Program-made: the position numbers and the translations under genes
Source of the DNA: Rutpela maculata
Lineage: Eukaryota; Arthropoda; Insecta; Coleoptera; Cerambycidae
DNA length: 64,000 bases
Direction of reading: 5' to 3'
Assembly: GCA_936432065.2 (NCBI GenBank)
Contig: OW386285.2
Coordinates: 177,549,984 to 177,613,983 of the forward strand
Shown here: positions 1-12,242 of the stretch, in pieces
Layout: each line of letters begins with the position of its first letter
How positions within the stretch are numbered: the first letter of the stretch is position 1
The notes under the pieces: generated by a model
The model's input: only the letters and a program-made list of their open reading frames with translations
Told to the model about the DNA's origin: nothing
Database searches by the model: none

Positions 1-2
1 AT

Positions 3-1634
3 GGTGATCATAAGTCAATTATTTTTACGAGTGAAATTAAAACAGACTTTAACCTTTTAACACAAATATCCAACTCTATAAAAATGAAATTTGACGAAAT
101 CTTTTCAGATACAAAAAGATATAAACGAGGAATACTTAACGGTATCGGTACAATATTCAAATCCATAACTGGAAACCTAGATGCTGAAGATGGCCAGTAC
201 TATACTAATTGTATAAATAAAAAACTAAATAACGACGAACATCAATTGGAAAACTTAATCAAAAATCAGATTTCAGTTACGACTTCTGTTATTAAAAACT
301 TCAACTCGACTATACAAAAATTACAAATTGACGAGGAAACGTTTAACAAAGATCTCGAAGAAATCGAACGCACAATTCAAACCATGACTCAAGCTATTGA
401 GGCCGCTCATATAAAACTAAAATTCTTATACATTTCCGAACAACTAATGGCGAGCTATTTGTATATCGAAGATAATTTAAACGACATTCTAAATTCAATA
501 ACATTTGCCAGACTAGGAATCATTCACACGTCAATCATAACCCCTAATCACTTAGTGACAGCACTACAAGAAGTTTCACAGAGCTTACGAAGGAACAATT
601 TGCCTCTCCCCATTAAATTATCGGCAGTTGCTAAGTATTTGGATATTATTGAATTACAAGCGTTTCAAATGGATTCTAACTTAGTATTTGTTTTAACAGT
701 ACCACTTGTTGAACCCCAAAATTATAACACCTATCGCCTATATCCTATCCCGATTCTTGATAACAGAACTGGTCTACATCACATTTTATCTATTTCACAA
801 AAGTTTATCGCGAGAGACGATGATTCTTTAATGTACATACCTATACAAAATTTGAAAGAATGCAAACCTCTTTATTTTGGAACCAAACTATGCTCAAACC
901 TATACGCTTATCCCATCGATCAAAATGCCATATGCGAAGCCAGAATCCTCAAACCACTAGCTAGACTCCCAGAAAACTGCCAGACCTCCTTCATCATCAG
1001 CCAAGGGTACAATGTCCAAGAACTTGAAGACAACTCATGGCTAATAATTAATTCCGAACCACTTCACATTACCATCAACTGTCCAAAGAGAGAATCCACA
1101 ACAGAGCTAATCAACAAAAATTCCATCATCAAACTACAACCAGGATGTTACGCCTACGCAGGCATCACCCGAATACAAGCCAGTGCTAAAGACTTTTCCG
1201 AAATTAAGGACAATTCACATCCTATCCAAATTCCTTTTGAATGCTGTAATCACATGCCCGACAAAATCAAAATTCCAAAATTAAAACCTCTCAAATTAAA
1301 CAATCTCGACGTAGAAGACCTAGATATTGCTAAAAACAAATTGGACCAATATTCCAAAGACCTGGACGACCTCATAAACGAACCTTTTGTGACCAAACAC
1401 ATATCTTGGTTCACATATTTCATAATCACTCTCATCATTCTATTAGTTCTACTTTACATAACCTGTAAATGCAGAAGAAGATGTGGAGCATTGCGAATCC
1501 AACCCTCAACGGACAACCCTCCTTCACCTCCTTCAGAGCGAAGCAGAGTTTTTACCAAATTTCCTAGACTGATCCCTCCAAGAAAGCGACCCGGTATTAA
1601 ACCTCAAGAAGAAGAGGACATCGAGTTAACATAG
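3..1634 (+). CDS. env: Errantivirus-type envelope glycoprotein (5' end outside window)
   Basis: Envelope fusion protein of an endogenous insect retrovirus (Gypsy/errantivirus group, related to baculovirus F proteins). The frame is open from the first bases of the window, so the signal peptide and true start lie upstream; the first internal ATG is at 84. A basic furin-like site (KRYKR) near residues 11-15 of the ATG-initiated form is followed by a Gly/Ile-rich stretch starting GILNGIGTIF, as in fusion peptides. A helical segment follows, then a cysteine-containing ectodomain, and a hydrophobic membrane anchor near residues 436-458 followed by a basic, Cys-containing tail (CKCRRRC). No stop or frameshift is visible in about 540 codons. 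Gag and pol would lie upstream of the window. Assignment rests on architecture, not on a database search. Confidence 0.82.
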   Translation, partial: GDHKSIIFTSEIKTDFNLLTQISNSIKMKFDEIFSDTKRYKRGILNGIGTIFKSITGNLDAEDGQYYTNCINKKLNNDEHQLENLIKNQISVTTSVIKNFNSTIQKLQIDEETFNKDLEEIERTIQTMTQAIEAAHIKLKFLYISEQLMASYLYIEDNLNDILNSITFARLGIIHTSIITPNHLVTALQEVSQSLRRNNLPLPIKLSAVAKYLDIIELQAFQMDSNLVFVLTVPLVEPQNYNTYRLYPIPILDNRTGLHHILSISQKFIARDDDSLMYIPIQNLKECKPLYFGTKLCSNLYAYPIDQNAICEARILKPLARLPENCQTSFIISQGYNVQELEDNSWLIINSEPLHITINCPKRESTTELINKNSIIKLQPGCYAYAGITRIQASAKDFSEIKDNSHPIQIPFECCNHMPDKIKIPKLKPLKLNNLDVEDLDIAKNKLDQYSKDLDDLINEPFVTKHISWFTYFIITLIILLVLLYITCKCRRRCGALRIQPSTDNPPSPPSERSRVFTKFPRLIPPRKRPGIKPQEEEDIELT

Positions 1635-1881
1635 ACTTTCATATGTGGAGTTTTACCCTTGTCTATTAATTTAGACCATTGTATTTTATTCTTATTACAT
1701 TTATGTAATCTACTACTCGCTTATTATTATTATCATCTACCAATTTTAACTTTTATGTATTTTATTATTTTGCTTTGTATTCATTCAACATTGTTTCAAT
1801 TTATTTTGCATTATATTCATTTAACGTTTCTAACAATTTTCAAAAGTTGCTGCATAACATCAACTTTTTTATTAAGGGGGA
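1635..1881 (+). other. Env 3' untranslated region ending in polypurine tract
   Basis: T-rich non-coding stretch after env. It ends in a purine run AAGGGGGAA (about 1874-1882), the expected plus-strand primer directly before a retroviral 3' LTR. A short hydrophobic open frame here looks like chance in T-rich DNA. Confidence 0.6.
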
Positions 1882-2276
1882 AGTTGTTATATAAAATTAT
1901 ACGCTATATCATCAAGATATAAAGCGACATTACAGATAGCATCATATTACAGTATTAGATAACAGCTTCCTTTGAATTGCTTATCTAGATATTAAGTTTC
2001 ATTTTAACTTCTCACAATATTATGCTGATTAGCTAGCTTGCATTTCCTTTGTTCAACTTTGGCTGACACATCATTTGAAAACTTATAAATAAGACTAACA
2101 AGCATTTGTACCGGCAGTTATCATGCTCACTTCATATTAAATGTATCATACATAAATTGTATCTTTTATTCAGGAATCAACGTTGATTCCTCATGTAACT
2201 AAATAAAAAGTTTTTAAAAAGTCAATCACGCAAACAGTGATCTAACATATATGGTCGAAGGTTACGATTAGTAATT
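1882..2276 (+). repeat. Probable 3' LTR of the errantivirus
   Basis: Begins AGTTG right after the polypurine tract, in the style of errantivirus LTRs that start AGT. It contains a TATA-like TTATAAATA near 2082 and AATAAA near 2203. The 3' boundary is placed after GTAATT by analogy only, because the 5' LTR and its flank are outside the window and no target duplication can be tested. Confidence 0.55.
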
Positions 2277-3873
2277 CTAGGTGCGCCATCTACACGAATA
2301 TATTGATTATTATGAATTCATATATAAATTTATCATATGTACATTGTACCTACAGTATTTTATAAAATATAAATTTTATACAAAAGGTATGTTTAACTTA
2401 TGAAGATGTGATGGAACAGCAATATTTGCAGGGCATCACATTTTTTTGTAACAAATACAAATTTACCACATTTTACAGAACACTACCAGAACTTTGGTAT
2501 GAGGTGAATACGAAAATGCTGATTTGGCGCTGATGTCAGAAATGTTCATCAATTTTATCAATTTCTGTTTTGCATGATTTATAAAACATTATTTTATAAA
2601 TATTGCGTCAATACTATTTTACTTATAGCACTCATATGTAGGGGACAAAGAAAAAATATTACCATATAATGACTATGTTAAGAATAGCGGGCACAAATAC
2701 GAAACTAGGACAGTATTTTGTAATAAAACACAGTTCTTTCTTAAGTCTCATCTAGTTATGTAACTACTATAATTAGGTTGACTGGGCTTCGTCTATTTTT
2801 GGGGCGCCATTTTTGAGATTCCCCTCCTCGCTCATCAATTTTTATTTTGGTGGAAAATTTTTTTGAGATTAGCTTTCGGGACTCGGACTCTGAACCAATT
2901 TAAAATAAATACCTAATTTAACCAGTTCAATTCAAACCTTGAGAGCATTTCTTAACATTTCAATCTGACACAATGAAAAAAATCACTGTAGTAATATAGT
3001 CTCGAATATAGTTCTAAACAAAGACATGCCTCCGAAAATGTATATGCTATTCTTGATCGCATTTCTTTTAATATCTCGGTATATAGAAATAAAAATAAAA
3101 TGTATTTTTTGTTTTAGAAAATTGGATCATCTAATAATCTGCACATAGAAAGATACAAAGTGGAAGAATTGCGATTGGAAAATATTTTATTGTATCGAAT
3201 TATACAATACCATGGAGAGGCATTTCATTCAAGGTTTACGTACTAAAAATGGTGCGTGTTAAAGTTTACAGCGTCATCGTTATTTAGGAAAAACAGTACT
3301 GTTATATTTACCGCAAATATGTTCTAAAACTACACATTATTAAACGAATTAAAAATAAGTCTAAGGCATTATTTACTGCTAACTGCATTTTGCTGAAGTT
3401 CACAAGTGATAGATGAGGTGTTCTTTTAAAAGTAAGAATAATTGCAGTGTAATGACTACCTTCAAAGCAGTGAGTTGCCACGAGTTAATCAAATTATATT
3501 AAGTTATTAATTAGATTAAAGTTGTATTTTTATGCAATGATTAAACGGTTGTGTTTAAAAAATATATGGAATTATTAATAAATATTAGTCAATGGATACA
3601 GCAATACAAAAATGTTATTTTAGTTTTATGAAATTTTAAATAAAATTTGTTCTTTTAAAATATGTACGTGTTTATTTTTTGTAATTTGTACTATACAGGG
3701 TGGGTCATTGAAAACGATGACTGGTTTTCGGGTAGTTCACATTGATTTAAAAAAAAGAATAATCAGATACGTCATCTGTTCACCAGTTCCATACAATAAT
3801 ACATCTTGCTCGAGATGAGTCTTTATATGTTGGAGCATTTGTGGGTCATTCTACAACAATACGAAGTCGCAAC
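2277..3873. other. AT-rich sequence without recognisable gene
   Basis: No convincing coding region on either strand. At about 3697 a TACAGGGTGGGTCATT motif resembles the terminus of a mariner-like or other DNA transposon, but no partner end was found. Confidence 0.5.
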
Positions 3874-5880
3874 CCAAGTAGCAAGGTGTCGTCATTATGA
3901 CGTCGTTTTAAGGTAATCTGCCGTCAATAGACGTCATTCGATTAGTTAATGACGTAATAATGATGTGACATTAGAGTCGTCATATTGATGTCATAAAAAT
4001 GCTGTCATCTGGATGTCATTTTTAGGTGTAACATTTTTAGTGTTACATGATGACGTCCATTACATGTCATTGTTAAGTGATGCAAGTTTACGTTACAAAT
4101 TCATTAAGAAGTGAACATAAATATTACACCTTGACATTGCAAACAAAAAATGTCGAGTCTAAGTAACAGTTTTTCATATAATAGTAATAATAATATAAAT
4201 TTTGTTTTACTATTTCCAACTATACAGTTTTTAAGTAAATTGAAATATAACTGTTCAATGGTTCAATGCGTTGCGTTGCGAGTCACCCTATAACGATTAT
4301 AAACAAAGCCTATGCAGCCCTCAGCAAATTATATCCTCTGGTTAGCAAGCAGGCGTAGTCAGCTCATACTACAGATAACAAACCTTGCCTATATAAAGTT
4401 ATTTTTCGTCCAATCCTTACATATGCATGTGTATCTAGGAATTTTATTTCAGACTCGCAGTACAACACACTTTGCTAACAAATTCACCTCGCTATATCAC
4501 CATCCGAGATCTACATAGGCTTACGAGGATGCAAATGATGATAGAATACATTGACGAGTAGCACAAAAATTTCTAACATTTAAAATCTCCAATTCCCAAT
4601 TGACGTAAAACATAATAAACATCAGACGACAAGACAACATTACACACACACACAAATATATACACGAACGTTTACCGATTTACGATCTACCTCTATAAGA
4701 CTGAAAAAACCTTTCCCCTAAAAAATACAATACCTTACCTTATAATCCACCCTCCCTATGAACATCCCCTCCACCCTCTGATCCCTCGCCGAACTTCTAT
4801 AACGCATCAAAAACTTGCACTATGTGCGAGAACTGTTTTTAATCATTGACATCCGAAACAGAGTTTTTTATTTGGTTTTCCCTGCCCAAACACTTATATG
4901 ACTCATTTCATGCAAACAACAAGAACGAGCTTATTTGAAGTCAAGAAATAAAAAACTAAACAAACACAAATGATCGTACAAAAAGATCGTCTTCATAAGT
5001 ATAAATATATGTCTGAAGGTCTTTTCGTCATAACATCTGGCCGTTGCGCTACTCGTGTTCAATCGCGTATTTGTAACGTAATGTTAACATGATTGTACAA
5101 TGAGATAAATGAAATAAACATGACTTACTATCTGATATGTTCTAGTAACTAATAGTATATTACGTAATGAGTGATGTAAGAAGCAAATTACACACGAATG
5201 GAGAAGTTGCGCACGATACCGCGTAGCGGCGAGTGCGTATTTCCATGAGTGCGTAATTGCCTTACAACTCGGATTATGTACTATACTTTACCTACGATCA
5301 TATTTATTTAGTTATTTAGTAAAATCTGGATTTAGTTTACTAGTCAACAATATTATTCAACAAATGTTATGTCAGTTTTGACAGCGTTTGAAAATTAAGT
5401 AGGCGCATTTGTTTTTTTTAAACCTCGCGTCAGCGATATAAGCCACCTATAATTGCGTGTCCCGTGCGTTTTGTTTACCGTGTGATTTGTTTACAGTGCG
5501 TTTTGTTTACAATATACAAAATTCAACTTACATAGATGGCAGGTAGTGTGTTTTTTACTATTTACAGTAGTGATCGTGGGTAAACAAAATAGAGATATAT
5601 TAATTTGGCTTTACGAGTCAAGAGGTCGGCGGTTCGATCCCTGCACATTCTGGATTTTTCTTCGTTAAAAACTTCATTAATAATTGTGGAAAAATATTAT
5701 ACTTAGTGAAAGGTTTGCATCCCTTATCGCAAAATCCACTGATTACCAATACGTCATATTGGCATCACATATATGACGTCAGTGGGCTGTGACATTTCAG
5801 TTTTACATTTTTCGTCACGTTCAATTGATGTAATGGATGCCGAAAAAGCGACGTCAAAATGACGGCACCCTGCTACCTGG
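3874..5880. mobile_element. 2-kb DNA element with TGACGTCA-rich inverted ends
   Basis: The left end (CCAAGTAGCAAGG, 3874) and right end (inverse of CCAGGTAGCAGGG, 5880) form imperfect inverted repeats of about 35 bp. The 200 bp inside the left end and 150 bp inside the right end are dense in TGACGTCA/GTCAT variants in both orientations. No transposase is visible inside, so it would be non-autonomous. No clear target duplication was seen. A tRNA-like fragment lies inside it. Confidence 0.55.
5608..5652 (+). repeat. tRNA-like SINE fragment (B box)
   Basis: A possible anticodon arm with a 5-bp stem (TTGGC/GTCAA) and loop TTTACGA is followed by GGTTCGATCCC, a good RNA polymerase III B box. The T-arm stem and acceptor do not pair well, so this is a degenerate tRNA-derived repeat rather than a tRNA gene. 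Confidence 0.4.
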
Positions 5881-6104
5881 AAACTCTTTCAGAGAATCAG
5901 TTCCGTTGAATAGATTCTGCTCTTCAAATGGCCCCACAGGAAAAAGTCAGTTATGACGATTTATAGTTGAGTTTAAGAAAAGCACGCACTCGTCAGAAAA
6001 ACAGTTTAAACAATTGTTATCACCAGCTATTCGTGCAGTCAAAACTTTTATCGCCGATCATCCCCAGTCAATTCATGTAATATATAAAAGTACAGCTGAA
6101 AGTA

Positions 6105-6770
6105 CGCAAAATGGTAATAAAAAAATTTGAAAACACAGATGATAAAATAAAACAACTGGAAAACGAGTGCGTAGTATATTAGAAAGAAAATTGAGAAAGA
6201 ACAATATAGTGGTGTTTGGTATTGATGTAAAAGGTAGAGATCTATTACAAGGGACTTTAGAAACTCTGAACAATTTACTAGGTATTAGCTTAAAAGAGAG
6301 CTATATTAATAATATATATCCTATAGGAAAAAAACCAAATCCTCCAGTTGTCACTGAATTTGCTTCTTTTCTAAAAAATATCATTATTCAAAAATAAGGA
6401 AAATATCAAAAAACTAAAAGAAAAGTCGATAACGATAGCAGACGATTTGTGCACTTAAAACAAGCAAGAGGACCGGATATATAAATGCAAATATACAAGG
6501 ATCAAAACTAGTAATAGATAATAAAGCTTATACACTGGAGCAATTAGAGGAGCTAGAATTTGTAGCAGAAAGTTCATCAGAGGAGGAAGAAGAAACAACA
6601 GAAGGAGAGAAAGTAGAGAGAGTAGAGAGTACAGTAGATTCATCAACATCAAGAAACGAAACAAAAAATAAAGAAAAATAAAGAAGAAGAGCAAACAAAA
6701 CTGGTTACAAATAAATTAAAAAAAAATAACACACTAATATCACATAGAAATACGAGAAAAACAAATAGAT
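6105..6770 (+). pseudogene. LINE (CR1/Jockey-like) ORF1 relic
   Basis: Three pieces in different frames line up with the ORF1 protein common in insect non-LTR retrotransposons: a coiled-coil start (KFENTDDKIKQLENE), the core segment NNIVVFGIDVKG to PIGKKPNPPVVTEFASFL (about 6190-6375), then, shifted near 6390, a stretch ending KLVIDNKAYTLEQLEEL before an acidic Glu-rich tail. Frameshifts and stops break it. No endonuclease or reverse transcriptase follows, so this is a dead truncated copy. Confidence 0.6.
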
Positions 6771-7245
6771 CTATTGTCACTTATAGAGCAAGATCCCGTG
6801 AACGCCAGACCTACGTTATTTTATAGAATCTGAATTTTTTTCTACGGAAGTACACTACTACAGGTAAGAAGAATTGGCTACTATGAATAGTCGGTCGCGG
6901 TGACTTTGACAGGTAACAGGTAGCAAAGGTGTATAGAATTGCTGCTCAAAATCGTCATACTATAAAGCGTAATTTTTTGATATTGTTTACGAGATGCTAT
7001 AATAAATAATTCACGTCCTCCACTGCCAGACACTTTCTATAGTGGCAACTCCCCGCCAGACCTCTTTAAAGTATAAAAAAATGTAATTGTACTTACGTTA
7101 TTTTATAAAATCTGAATTTTATATATTTACTTCGGCAACTATTTTAAGGTGTTTCCCAAGCAGCCAGACAGTTTCGAAGATTTCAACCCCCTACCAGACA
7201 TAGTTGAAGGTCAGCTATAGGTATGGGCGCAAAGGAAGGCAAATG

Positions 7246-7278
7246 TATATAAAAGCGAGTACGAACGAGATAGTCAGT
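7246..7278 (+). promoter_or_regulatory. Core promoter: TATA box plus arthropod initiator
   Basis: TATATAAAAG at 7246-7255 and the arthropod initiator TCAGT at 7274-7278, 28 bp apart, form the canonical spacing. It lies just inside the left inverted repeat of the foldback element and points inward. No coding region follows, so it may be a leftover promoter. Confidence 0.45.
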
Positions 7279-7329
7279 TAGGTTTATCAGATGATTCAAT
7301 TATGTAGAAATTATTTATAAATTAAAAAT

Positions 7330-7984
7330 AAAGGAAGAGCGACCCTCTTCCGGTTTTCGCCCCAAATTATTTTTAGATAAAAAAAATCATGAAACGTTTT
7401 TTTTAATGTCTACTAACAATAATAAGTCGATTTTACCCTAAACGAACGACCCCCCCATTCCCCTAGCCCCCCTCAGTAGAGGCCAAAAACGTATTTATCT
7501 ATTTTTCTGGATTTTTCTCTCACCTGTTTTTTCAATTTTACCTTCAAATGACCTTATAAACTTGATGTGATACAGGTTAACGAACTTCGGGTTCGAAATC
7601 AGCGACCTCAAAAATCCCAGGATACCCTGGTCAAGTCTGGTGAGCAAGCTTAGATATTTTGTTATATTTCCCGCAAACGAATGAATAGTAAAACCACCCT
7701 CTCCACCCCCCTTTTGTAAATGAAAGCGGATATAGTTAAAAGGTAATTAGGGTGGTAGTGTGGTATTTTATCAAGCAAATATATGTTTGAAAGCGATATA
7801 TTTCCCCAAGAACGCTGTTAGCAAGTGATGGCATGTTCAGGATTGAGGGGGGGGGGGGGGGATCATCCGTTTAGGGTAAAATCGACTTATTATTGTTAGC
7901 AGACATTAAAAAAATGGTTTCTGATTTTTTTCGTCCAAAAATAATTTGAGGCAGAAACCGGCCAAATTGACCCTCCTCCTTTGG
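7330..7984. mobile_element. Nested inverted-repeat element inside the foldback
   Basis: 7330-7480 and 7838-7984 are inverted copies of one another (shared core TAGGGTAAAATCGACTTATT and complement) flanking about 350 bp without coding sequence. It is a small non-autonomous element or the collapsed core of the outer one. Confidence 0.55.
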
Positions 7985-9066
7985 TTATTACCATAATTTT
8001 GCAGTTAATAAATTGTTAAAAAATAAATTTAATAAATCAATAGCAAATTAATTTCCGTTTATAAACGTGTTTTTTTTAAATATATTTAAAAGTAATTATG
8101 AACCAAATTTCAATATTTTATTAAAATTTTATTGTTTACTATGAACCTAATAATAAAAAATAGTTTGATAATAAAATGTCTGATGGACAAATTATTTATT
8201 TATAATCAGAGCCCGTATACTTATAATCACTATAACCATTTTTGACGTCAAAGTAGCCGCTTCGGAGATATTCGCTGTGAAAAATCGCGTACCACCGATT
8301 TTTCGCCGAGCGCTCCAAACTACCCCCTACTCTGAAGTCGATAGCGAAAAAACGGTGGGAGTACGCAAATCGACCATAGAACTTTTTTTATGTAGAATTT
8401 AATGAAGAATATTTTTGTTCATATACCTGTTTTTCGTGGGAATGACGGATCCGAAGAAAAATGAGAATAACCGTAGCTAAGTCCCGTCTGGGGGTGGTTC
8501 TTCGCCCCAAGAAGGTGTTTCCATCAACGGATAAGGTGGGAACTCTTCGGATCCTTAATTCTATTCCTATGAACTATACATAGCCCAAATATAATTTGTA
8601 TATGAATTTTTTTTTCCTAAAAAGTCTAATTTGCGTGGACTATACAGCTGACTTTCAACTATGTCTGGTAGGGGGTTGGAACCTTCGAAACTGTCTGGCT
8701 GCTTGGGAAACACCTTAAAATAGTTGCCGAAGTAACATATATAAAATTCAGATTTTATAAAATAACGTAAGTACAATTACATTTTTTTATACTTTAAAGG
8801 GCGGGGGTGCCACCATAGAAAGTGTCTGGCAGTGGAGGACGTGAATTATTTATTATAGCATCTCGTAAACAATATCAAAAAATTACGCTTTATAGTATGA
8901 CGATTTTGAGCAGCAATTCTATACACCTTTGCTACCTGTTACCTGTCAAAGCCACCGCGACCGACTGTTCATAGTAGTCAATTCTTCTTACCTGTAGTAG
9001 TGTACTTCCGTAGACAAATTTTCAGATTTTATAAAATAACGTAGGTCTGGCGTTCACGGGATCTTG

Positions 9067-9656
9067 GTCTATTAAGTATCTACAACCCCATACTTTGTAA
9101 ATTTTCTTCCACATTAAAATAAGGTACAATATTATAATATTTAGAACATATAGTAATCAATATTTATTGTTATTCATAACATAATATCTATTTACTTATT
9201 TACATAACATTATTTAAATACTCAAAATAGGTATACCTACTACTATGCGGCTGATGACAGAAACGAAATCAGAAATGAGAAATGATTATTTACAGTTGAT
9301 CAATGGAGTAATGCACACGACGTGAAAATTTTAGTAATTACAGAATTGAAAAATATGTTCCTATAAAACCAAAAATGTATGTTAAAAAGAGTTGAGCAGC
9401 TAATAGTCCTGTACCTGTACTTACTTCTGTAGAATATTTTGAGTAGGGAGATTTTCAGGAATACTTAGTAGGTGTCTTAGTAAGTATTTCTGACTTGGGT
9501 GGACATCCGCCACTTGGTACATTTACCCGTTATGACGCCATCAAAGATGGCGGCAGCTCGATCACAAGAACTGCTTATATCTCAGTTAATACTTAACCGA
9601 TTTTCATAAAACTTGGACTTTTTATACCAATTTTACCTTTATGAAGCTAATGGAAG
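9067..9656. other. No gene recognised
   Basis: AT-rich stretch between the foldback element and the PIN-like pseudogene; no coding or structural signal that I can support. Confidence 0.5.
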
Positions 9657-10426
9657 TTGCTGTCGCCAAAAGCACTGGTTCCACGAGATACAAAGGAAAA
9701 GATTTTAACCGTATTTAAAACCGGCGATGATTTGTATTCTACACTGCGAAAAACGCGGTATGAAGACAAGACAGCAAGGATATCAAGTACCATCCACAAA
9801 GCCATGCTACCAGCATTTGATAGCAACAAAACATCAAGTACAGGTCTTCCTACAGCGAAATCTTACAAAAAAAGGTCAAACAGTGCATCTCACCGTATGA
9901 TACAACTAGCTCAAGCTCGTGTTTATGACATGCAGGAGCTCTTTCGGTGTGATCTATCTGATAACTGTTCACTGTTTAATGATCAAGAATTACTGACAAA
10001 GCCCCAAAAAAGTACATTATTAAAGGAGCTGGAAACATCTTATCCAGCGACCAAAACCTGTTTCAGTTTGATGAGAAGACTTGTTATGTTGTGGATGTCA
10101 TGAATTCCATACGAAAAGTTATGACCAATGAACAGAAAACCTTTGGTGGAGCAGTTTCTGCTTTCTCTTCATATGTTCGGGGCATCACAAAAAACTGTGG
10201 AAGAGTCGATTATGCTTTTGACAGTTATTACAAGCTTGACAGTTATTACAAGCTATCACCGAAGGCACCTGAAAGATTACAGAGGCAAGGTAAGGGCATT
10301 GTTATAGATATCACCCACATCTCTAAAGAGGTTCCATTGCCGGTCCAACTCAGCAGTGTCTGGGGATCATTAAGAAACAAACTGATCTTACAAGAAAGAG
10401 TTTATTGCCAATATAGTGATAGATTA
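9657..10426 (+). pseudogene. TE-associated PIN/FEN1-like protein, N-terminal part (broken)
   Basis: N-terminal half of a protein family that is repeated in many invertebrate genomes. Recognisable segments are the FDSYYKL region followed by a Ser/Arg-containing linker, the stretch PLPVQLSSVWGS, and NKLILQERVY. It is broken by a frameshift near 10010 in an A-run and has an 18-bp tandem duplication (10219-10254) that repeats DSYYKL. Just after NKLILQERVYCQ a 4.7-kb element interrupts it; the rest resumes at 15175. The frame carries no introns. Function in the source family is unknown; the PIN/FEN1-like label is an inference from the second half. Confidence 0.6.
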
Positions 10427-10436
10427 CACAGCCCCA

Positions 10437-10860
10437 CAAAAAAAAGTGGTCTGTCCGGTGGACTAGACCAGTGCATTCGTATGTACTTGGACCCGCTGAA
10501 ACCGAATCCGAAGTCAGAATTGTCAGATTGGCTCGTTTTTTACCCCTAATCCCAAAAAACACCTCCCAAAAAAAATGTACGGCGGACCAGACAGAATATT
10601 TTTATACATTTGGACCTGCTGAAACCGAATCCGAAGTCAGAATTGTCAGATTGACTCGTTTTTCACCCCTGAAACAAAAACAAAGTGGTCTGTCCGGCGA
10701 ACTATACCAGTGTATCCGTATGTACTTGGACCCGCTGAAAACGAATCCGAAGTCAGAATTGTCAGATTGGCTCGTTTTTTACCCTTAACCCTGAAAAACA
10801 CACCCCCAAAAAAATGGTCTGTCCGGCCAGGGCCGTACCGAAGCCTATTGCTTGGGGGGG
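10437..10860 (+). repeat. Subterminal tandem repeats, left arm
   Basis: About three degenerate units, each with GTGGTCTGTCCGG, a CGTATGTACTTGGACC-like core, AATCCGAAGTCAGAATTG and GGCTCGTTTTT. Short open frames across them repeat the same peptide (ESEVRIVRLARF) and are by-products of the repeat, not genes. The arm ends in a G10-11 run. Confidence 0.75.
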
Positions 10861-12242
10861 GGGGGAAGAAAAAAAGCCAACTCATATACCTTTACTTTGC
10901 ATAATTTCAATAAAATAAAAACTTTATATGGGAAAAGCTACTAAGACTAATAAATTTAAATCGAATTCAAATTCACTATGTACAATGTACAGGGTGCCCT
11001 AACCAAAGACGGAACAAGAACATTTTTCCGGCGATTATTTCACTCATTAACGCTATAGCCAATGAGAGCCCGTTTTTTCAAAACATTGCACCAATCAAAC
11101 GTCATTATTAGTGGTAATTCAAGCTAGATCGGCTTTTGACAGGACCAACATGCAAAATTTATCGCTCTAATTTTTTAGGTCGCTGCAGCGGCAAATATGC
11201 GAAAATTTTTTGAGGTTTTTTGTCGAGCTTTTAAGTTTTATCTATAAATATCTTCTCTAGCTTATTACTAAGTAATTGTTAACGTACTTACCTTGTAAAT
11301 TGTAATATTGTATTATGTAGTAGCAAACAGAAACACACCTCAATTCCAAAGCGAATCTTGTCTGAAATATATAGGCTGTAACTTTTGCCTATCTGTAACT
11401 ATGTCAATTTTCCTAGTGTTCAATCAGGTAACAATTACACACAAAGATTGTACTTAATATAGCTCATAATACAGGAACAAGTCAAGCACAGCTTTCAATA
11501 GCTCAATAACGTAGTTACAAAGGTAAGCAAATCATTTATTATAAATGTCAAGTACACATTCGCTCTGGAACAAACTAAAAATGTATAGTACTTACATATA
11601 TGGTAATCTACCAAAAAGTAACTCGTTGAATCAAAGCTGTGCATCAAACATTATAATTTGTTGTATTTAAAATTCTCTTTGCTTAACAAAGCAAACCTCA
11701 ACACAATTAATTCATAAACTTCGTAAGTTAAAAGTAAGGATTAAATACGTAAATATGAGTCGATGAATATTTATTTATTATGGAATATAACTTGTAGCGC
11801 TAGATGGCGCTCTCTATGCCAATCTCGGAACCATGGGTGTATATTTTATTTGGGCGAGACATTGGTACTAAAGTAGTGCTCTCTCTATCGTTCCTCGTCG
11901 TATTGCACCTCAGAAATGCCTGAAAGGTGTTAAGCCAGTCTATATATTATAATATCTAAGGTTTCAACTAGTTTTATTTACTAGTTGCCATGGAAACGTC
12001 ACTAGATTATTTTAAAATATAGCGAATCTCCGTTGTTTCTACTGCGTTTGTTTCAGATTTGCTGTTTTGACAATATGAGTCGGTTTGGAAATATTTCTGT
12101 ATATCAAATTAATGATGAAATTGAAAATAAAGGTCAGTAAACTCCAAAAAGTGACAAGAAAACGTCTGAAGGCAGTTAATGAGAAAACATAATATTGAAG
12201 ATGTACTTAATGAATTATTTATTCGTGAAATATTCTCCACAA

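Larger units (their letters stand above)
6789..9066. mobile_element. Foldback-type element with ~420-bp inverted repeats
   Basis: 6789-7219 and 8645-9066 are near-identical inverted copies, starting CAAGATCCCGTGAACGCC and ending in its complement. The interior (7220-8644) has no transposase and holds a second, independent inverted repeat. A target duplication is not evident. The most likely identity is a non-autonomous DNA transposon of unknown superfamily. Confidence 0.75.

Noticed and set aside
1659..1922. 87-codon hydrophobic frame after env
   Set aside because: T-rich untranslated region that runs through the polypurine tract into the LTR; starts with TTG.
10471..10904. Short overlapping frames with repeated ESEVRIVRLARF
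   Set aside because: By-products of subterminal tandem repeats, repeated again in inverted orientation at 14.5-15.0 kb.
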